64,000 nt of DNA from Staphylococcus argensis (GTDB taxonomy: Bacteria; Bacillota; Bacilli; Staphylococcales; Staphylococcaceae), in contig NZ_PPPX01000001.1 of NCBI RefSeq assembly GCF_002902305.1, positions 1,076,062-1,140,061 on the forward strand, given 5' to 3'. Made by a program: the position numbers and the translations under genes. Positions within the stretch are counted from its first letter, which is position 1. Each line of letters opens with the position of its first letter. The notes below the pieces were generated by a model. It was given only the letters and a program-made list of their open reading frames with translations. It made no database searches and was not told the DNA's origin. Below are positions 59,848-64,000 of this stretch, in pieces.

Positions 59848-60783
59848 TTACAACTTATTATTTAACGCAGTAGCAAGTTCATCGAAACGGTTCCAATCTC
59901 GAACAGAGACACCTGAAGCGTTTGGATGGCCTCCACCACCAAAGTCGTTAGCCACATCATTAATGACAATCCCTTTCGAGCGAATACGACAGCGGATGTC
60001 ATTACCTTCATCCACTGCAAAGACCCAAATCTTCAAGTCACGGATATCGGCAATCGTATTGACAAATAAAGATGCCTCGTTAGGCTCAAGTTCGTATTGT
60101 TCAAGTACATCTTGAGTAATTTGCACTTTCGCAAAGCCTTGCTCATTTAACTCAAAATTCTGTAAGACATAGCCTTGGAACGGCAAGAGTCGTGGATCTT
60201 TCTCAGCCATTTGATTTAATGCTTTCATGTGATCAAAGTCATATTTCAATAGCTCAGCTGCGATATGCATGGTATGTGGGGTTGTATTATTGAAGAGGAA
60301 TCTCCCAGTATCCCCTACAATTCCTAAGTAAAGTAAGCGTGCTACTTCGGCATCAATAATAGATTGATCATTAAAGTGTGTAATCATATCGTAAATAATC
60401 TCACTTGTGGAAGAAGCATCTACATTAACATAGTTCACTTCCCCATACTGATCAGTCGCTGGGTGATGATCGATCTTCAGCACATGGGCACCATCCTGAT
60501 AGCGCTGGTCGCTTATACGAGGTGCATTTGCAGTATCGCAGACGATGACGAGCGCATCTTTGTACAAGTCGTCATTTACATTGTCTGTCGTTCCCATGAA
60601 ATCGAGCGAAGCCTCAGTTTCTCCTACAGCATAAATTGCTTTGTCAGGAAATTTAAGTTGTAAGTAACGCTGTAACCCTAATTGAGAACCATATGCATCT
60701 GGGTCTGGTCGCACATGTCGATGGATGATCACTGTTTCATTCTCTTTCACACGATCCATAATTAATTCAAATTCTTTGGCCAT
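59848..60783 (-). CDS. nrnA: Oligoribonuclease / pAp phosphatase NrnA
   Basis: NrnA degrades short RNAs and removes the 3' phosphate of pAp. The 311-residue DHH-family enzyme shows the metal motifs [13 protein letters not shown] (about 21-33), VCDTANAPR near 86-94, the DHH motif in [12 protein letters not shown] near 108-119, [11 protein letters not shown] near 152-162, and the DHHA1 motif [10 protein letters not shown] near 287-296. It leads nrnA-dnaE. Confidence 0.96.
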   Translation of the reverse strand: MAKEFELIMDRVKENETVIIHRHVRPDPDAYGSQLGLQRYLQLKFPDKAIYAVGETEASLDFMGTTDNVNDDLYKDALVIVCDTANAPRISDQRYQDGAHVLKIDHHPATDQYGEVNYVNVDASSTSEIIYDMITHFNDQSIIDAEVARLLYLGIVGDTGRFLFNNTTPHTMHIAAELLKYDFDHMKALNQMAEKDPRLLPFQGYVLQNFELNEQGFAKVQITQDVLEQYELEPNEASLFVNTIADIRDLKIWVFAVDEGNDIRCRIRSKGIVINDVANDFGGGGHPNASGVSVRDWNRFDELATALNNKL

Positions 60784-60901
60784 TCCAATTTCCTCCTCTA
60801 TGTATTCACGCCTGTATTCTAGATCATTACTTTCACGTATTCATCTTTTTAAAATTTACTTCCATTATATCAGATGTTTGTGCAAGCTCATACATAACGA
60901 G

Positions 60902-60937
60902 AGTGACCCGAATAACGTGATTAACGTTTCGAGTCAC
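60902..60937. repeat. Imperfect inverted repeat downstream of the CBS gene
   Basis: GTGACCCGAATAACGT pairs with AACGTTTCGAGTCAC with few mismatches. No T run follows on the minus strand, while the plus strand has TGATTTTATTT. It may act as an unusual terminator between the two converging or successive units. Confidence 0.5.
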
Positions 60938-60985
60938 CTCAGTGATTTTATTTAAATAATTTACATCAAAGTTGCTACAATATAT

Positions 60986-62278
60986 CTAATCGATGAGCTG
61001 ACACATAATGATTGCATTCGCCACTTTCTGTGTACCACTCGACATATTGACTTCAAGCTTAGCAAAGTTACGACCTACATCGAACATATCATAGTTCACT
61101 TCAATATCTGATTCAATTGGTAACGATTTAATGTAGACGATATTTAAACTTTCAATCATGACTTCTAGCTTTTTATACTTACGCATTTCAAAGCGAATCG
61201 TTTCTTCAATTATTGCCACAATAACTGATTTACTTAACATACCAAACTGATTCGTTAACAGTGGTGAAACTTGTAAGTGGATACCATCATTGTTAATCGT
61301 AATGTGTTTCGCGATTTGATCGTTAATCGTTTCCCCTACATGTGGTTGTTGACCGATGACTTGCATCGCTTTCAAGACATCTTCACGGGTGATGACACCG
61401 ACCAATTTTTTACTCGGAGAGATGACAGGTAGAAGCTCAATACCTTCCCAAATCATCATGTGCGCACAACTTGCTACTGTGGTGTGCAATTGCGCGTATA
61501 TCGGTGGACGCGTCATAAACCGCTCGACACGATCACCATTGCGCATATTAATAATCTCTTTACTCGTTAAGATTCCAGTTAAACGCCAATCTTGATCGAC
61601 AATTGGGAAGCGGGAATGTCCCGTAGTCGTTGCATGATATTTATAATCTTCTAAAGTCATTCCTTCAAAGAGGACACATGTTTCATCAATATCTTTCACA
61701 ATATCATCGACGACGAGTACTTCTGTGCGTATCTTCTTATTATATAATGAACGGTTAATGATATTTGCAGCCATGTACGAATCATAATTGCAAGAAATCA
61801 CTGGTATATCGTATTTATCAGCATAATCGATAATACTTTTAGATGTATTGAATCCGCCAGTGATAAGTACTGCAGTCCCTTTTCGTAAAGCTTCATATTG
61901 AACTTCAAGACGATTACCGACGATGAGCAACGTATGAGAGCTTAAGTATTTCATCACATCATCGACTTCCATTGCTCCGATAGCGAAATTCGTTAAAGTT
62001 CTATAAAGGCCTCTTCTGCCACCGAGTACCTTTCCGTCCACAATCGACACGATTTCATTATAAGTTAATTGCTCTATACGTTCGCGCGCTTTCTTCTCAA
62101 TGCGCACGGTCCCTACCCGATCAATGGTAGCCACAAGCCCCATGTGACTAGCATCTTTGATTGCTCGATACGCCGTTCCCTCTGATACGCGTAAGACTTT
62201 AGCTATCTTACGTACTGATATTTTTGATCCAACAGATAACGATTCTATGTGAGCTAGTATTTGTTCATGTTTAGTCAT
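60986..62278 (-). CDS. HTH-DRTGG-CBS-hotdog regulatory protein (YtoI-like)
   Basis: The 430-residue protein combines an N-terminal winged-helix segment (about 20-65, SVRKIAKVLRVSEGTAYRAI), a DRTGG domain (about 70-185), a pair of CBS domains (about 195-310, VDQDWRLTGILTSKEIIN and SPSKKLVGVITREDVLKAM) that probably bind an adenine nucleotide, and a C-terminal hotdog fold (about 320-430). It corresponds to B. subtilis YtoI by position. A ligand-responsive regulator is likely; neither ligand nor target is known. Confidence 0.88.
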   Translation of the reverse strand: MTKHEQILAHIESLSVGSKISVRKIAKVLRVSEGTAYRAIKDASHMGLVATIDRVGTVRIEKKARERIEQLTYNEIVSIVDGKVLGGRRGLYRTLTNFAIGAMEVDDVMKYLSSHTLLIVGNRLEVQYEALRKGTAVLITGGFNTSKSIIDYADKYDIPVISCNYDSYMAANIINRSLYNKKIRTEVLVVDDIVKDIDETCVLFEGMTLEDYKYHATTTGHSRFPIVDQDWRLTGILTSKEIINMRNGDRVERFMTRPPIYAQLHTTVASCAHMMIWEGIELLPVISPSKKLVGVITREDVLKAMQVIGQQPHVGETINDQIAKHITINNDGIHLQVSPLLTNQFGMLSKSVIVAIIEETIRFEMRKYKKLEVMIESLNIVYIKSLPIESDIEVNYDMFDVGRNFAKLEVNMSSGTQKVANAIIMCQLID

Positions 62279-62493
62279 CCTATGTACCTCTTATTTAAAA
62301 ATTTTGTACTCATATTATAACTTTTTACGCAAGGAAATGCGATTTATGTAACTAGTATTTTTAGGTTTGTTACTTTTTTATACAAATACGACAGCTGTTA
62401 ATAAAAAATTTGATTACTTATTTGAAAAGTATAACAATTTTATTGCAATAGGAGCCAAAATTTTACTAAAATGAAGATGAGGAGGGATGAACA

Positions 62494-62907
62494 ATGTTCA
62501 AAAATATACTGTTGGGTGTTGATACACAATTAACGAATGAGAAAGCTTTGAAAGAAGTTTCGAAACTTGCTGGAGAAGGTACAGTCGTAACTATTCTCAA
62601 TGCTATTAGCGAACAAGATGCGCAAGCGTCAATCAAATCTGGAATTCATCTAGACAAGTTAACAGAACAACGTAGTAAAGGGTTAGCACCTACTCGTCAA
62701 GCCTTAGAAGATTATGGCATCGAGTATGAAGAAATGATTGTGAGAGGTAACGCTAAAGAAAAGCTAGTGAAACAGGCTAATAGTGGTAAATACGATATCG
62801 TCTTACTCAGCAACCGCAAAGCAGAAGACAAGAAGAAATTCGTGCTCGGTAGTGTCAGTCACAAAGTAGCGAAACGTGCCCACATCCCTGTATTGATCGT
62901 CAAATAA
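62494..62907 (+). CDS. Universal stress protein family
   Basis: The 137-residue Usp-fold protein begins MFKNILLGVDTQLTNEKALKEV and ends LGSVSHKVAKRAHIPVLIVK. The usual ATP-loop glycines (GxxGxxxxxxxxxG[S/T]) are only partly kept: the last GS is present, but the first glycines are replaced by SNRK. ATP binding is therefore uncertain. GAGGAGGG precedes the ATG. It diverges from the CBS-domain gene and is monocistronic with its own terminator. Confidence 0.9.
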   Translation: MFKNILLGVDTQLTNEKALKEVSKLAGEGTVVTILNAISEQDAQASIKSGIHLDKLTEQRSKGLAPTRQALEDYGIEYEEMIVRGNAKEKLVKQANSGKYDIVLLSNRKAEDKKKFVLGSVSHKVAKRAHIPVLIVK

Positions 62908-62949
62908 GCGTAGCGCTTTCTTTCGTATCACAAAATCATAATAATAGAG

Positions 62950-62990
62950 AAACGGCAATTTCTAAGTTGGATTGATAGAAATTGCCGTTT
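62950..62990 (+). terminator. Terminator between usp and the metallo-hydrolase gene
   Basis: AAACGGCAATTTCTA (62950-62964) and TAGAAATTGCCGTTT (62976-62990) pair perfectly. T-rich sequence follows on both sides, so it may serve both converging genes. Confidence 0.88.
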
Positions 62991-63087
62991 TCTGTAAGAA
63001 ATTTAAGCTTTTAGAAGAATTTTATCAATAATAAACTAAACATCTATTTTCAATGCCGACTCGAGATCCCCATCTTAATAGATATTA

Positions 63088-63777
63088 TTAAAGTTCTACA
63101 TCTTCACCTGGTTTAACGATTTGAACTTCACCAACATTGACTGCTGATTTAAATTCTTCAGGATCTTGTTCAATGTAAGGGAAAGTATCATAGTGGATTG
63201 GAACTGTAATCTTAGGTTGGATAAATTCATTGATTGCATAGCTTGCGTCGTCGATGCCCATAGTAAAGTTGTCACCAATAGGGATAAAGCAAACGTCTAC
63301 AGGATGACGATCAGCGATAAGTTTCATATCACTAAATAAACTAGTGTCACCAGTGTGATAAATCGTCTTACCTTCAACTTCAAGAATCACACCCATTGGC
63401 ATTCCTAAATAAACAGGTACACCATTGTCGTCTGTTAAACTTGAGCTATGGAATGCTTGCACAAATTTAACTGAACCAAAGTCGAAGTCAACTTTACCAC
63501 CAATGTTCATTGGACGCACATTATCGTGACCTTTATTTGTAGATAGATAATCTCCCACTTCTGCAGAGCCAATTACTGTAGCATTGTTTTTCTTCGCTAA
63601 TTCTACTGTGTCTCCGAAATGGTCGCCATGACCATGTGTAAGAATAATGTAGTCAACTTCTAAGTTATCTGCATCTAAGTCAGATAGTTCATTGCCTGAA
63701 ATAAATGGATCTACAATTACTTTTTTGTTATTTGCTTCTAAATAAATTGCTGATTGTCCATGAAATGATAACTTCAT
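63088..63777 (-). CDS. UPF0173 metallo-beta-lactamase-fold hydrolase (YtkL-like)
   Basis: The 229-residue protein has the metal-binding [10 protein letters not shown] (about 54-63) and further ligands in [12 protein letters not shown] and the C-terminal VPIHYDTFP. It belongs to the UPF0173 family, with no established substrate. The ATG at 63775-63777 follows GGGGAGG by 7 nt; seven extra codons upstream overlap that site. It is divergent from the right-hand peptidase gene. Confidence 0.92.
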   Translation of the reverse strand: MKLSFHGQSAIYLEANNKKVIVDPFISGNELSDLDADNLEVDYIILTHGHGDHFGDTVELAKKNNATVIGSAEVGDYLSTNKGHDNVRPMNIGGKVDFDFGSVKFVQAFHSSSLTDDNGVPVYLGMPMGVILEVEGKTIYHTGDTSLFSDMKLIADRHPVDVCFIPIGDNFTMGIDDASYAINEFIQPKITVPIHYDTFPYIEQDPEEFKSAVNVGEVQIVKPGEDVEL

Positions 63778-63809
63778 TATAAATCCTCCCCAAATCATGT
63801 TTACTTTGT

Positions 63810-63844
63810 ATTATACCCTACTCTACGCGTTTTATAACGTTATA
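63810..63844 (-). promoter_or_regulatory. Promoter and palindrome upstream of the UPF0173 gene
   Basis: Minus-strand TATAAT (63810-63815) lies 17 bp below a perfect 12-bp palindrome TATAACGTTATA (63833-63844), which covers the place of the -35 hexamer. It could be an operator shared with the divergent gene. Confidence 0.45.
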
Positions 63845-63936
63845 GGACTGTTTTTTAGTTGAATAGAAAAACACGCATTTTGATTATTCATAGCCGTTAT
63901 TTTACAATAAAGAAAAATAACAGGGGTGTGAATATT

Positions 63937-64000
63937 ATGAAAATAGATCATTTAATTAACACGATAGAACGTGAACAAGCGGATGGCGCATGGATTACAC
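63937..64000 (+). CDS. Probable M24 Xaa-Pro peptidase, N-terminus only
   Basis: Twenty-one codons are visible (MKIDHLINTIEREQADGAWI then T) before the right edge. The gist of the segment and its place after the UPF0173 gene match the Xaa-Pro dipeptidase of staphylococci. AGGGGTG lies 7 nt before the ATG. The call rests mainly on synteny. Confidence 0.55.
   Translation, partial: MKIDHLINTIEREQADGAWIT

Noticed and set aside
62279..62493. Sigma-B promoter for the universal stress gene
   Set aside because: No GTTTAA-like and GGGWAT-like pair with proper spacing was found.

Overview
The window is a stretch of core chromosome from a Staphylococcus species. Protein sequences and gene order (queA-ruvB-ruvA, obg, rpmA-prp-rplU, mreDC, radC, folC-valS, hemAXCDBL, engB, clpX, tig, infC-rpmI-rplT, thrS, dnaI-dnaB-nrdR, gapB, coaE-mutM-polA, phoPR, citZ-icd, pfkA-pyk, accDA, malic enzyme, dnaE, nrnA) match the S. 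aureus / B. subtilis layout, but the proteins differ enough from S. aureus to suggest another species, which I cannot name. There is no phage, IS element, CRISPR array, rRNA or tRNA gene. Almost every gene lies on the minus strand; the plus-strand exceptions are a 56-codon membrane ORF, tag, aapA, a universal stress protein gene and the cut-off gene at the right edge.

Layout. 1-9.4 kb: tRNA modification and recombination (queA, ruvB, ruvA), an ACT protein, Obg GTPase, the L21-Prp-L27 unit, cell-shape genes mreC/mreD, two small uncharacterised genes, radC and the type IV prepilin peptidase comC. 9.6-15.7 kb: folC-valS behind a T-box, tag, and an AbrB-family membrane protein. 16-22.1 kb: the hem operon, glutamyl-tRNA to uroporphyrinogen III plus the aminomutase. 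22.4-27.8 kb: engB, clpX, tig, a helical-repeat protein and a Nudix hydrolase. 28-31 kb: infC-rpmI-rplT behind an L20 leader, and lysP behind a lysine riboswitch. 31.2-36.3 kb: thrS behind a T-box, then dnaI-dnaB-nrdR. 36.6-45 kb: gluconeogenic gapB, coaE-mutM-polA and phoPR. 45.2-56.4 kb: central carbon metabolism (icd, citZ, pyk, pfkA, accD-accA, malic enzyme) with the amino-acid permease aapA. 56.6-64 kb: dnaE, nrnA, a DRTGG-CBS-hotdog regulator, a universal stress protein, a metallo-hydrolase and the start of a probable Xaa-Pro peptidase.

The most informative signals are regulatory. The infC Shine-Dalgarno sequence points to an AUA start codon. The gapB promoter carries two CcpN-type boxes and a cre-like site. 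phoPR has four TTAACA-like hexamers at exact 11-bp steps next to its -10. citZ has a cre-like box in its leader. The 0.7-kb citZ-aapA gap holds an unexplained foldable segment, a repeated cre-like motif and a palindrome. Several start codons (queA, ruvB, mreC, polA, obg, hemC, hemD, comC, tag, accD and others) were set from the Shine-Dalgarno position rather than from the longest reading frame. I did not find a clearly novel multi-gene system; this is conserved housekeeping DNA with some worthwhile control-region and small-ORF leads.
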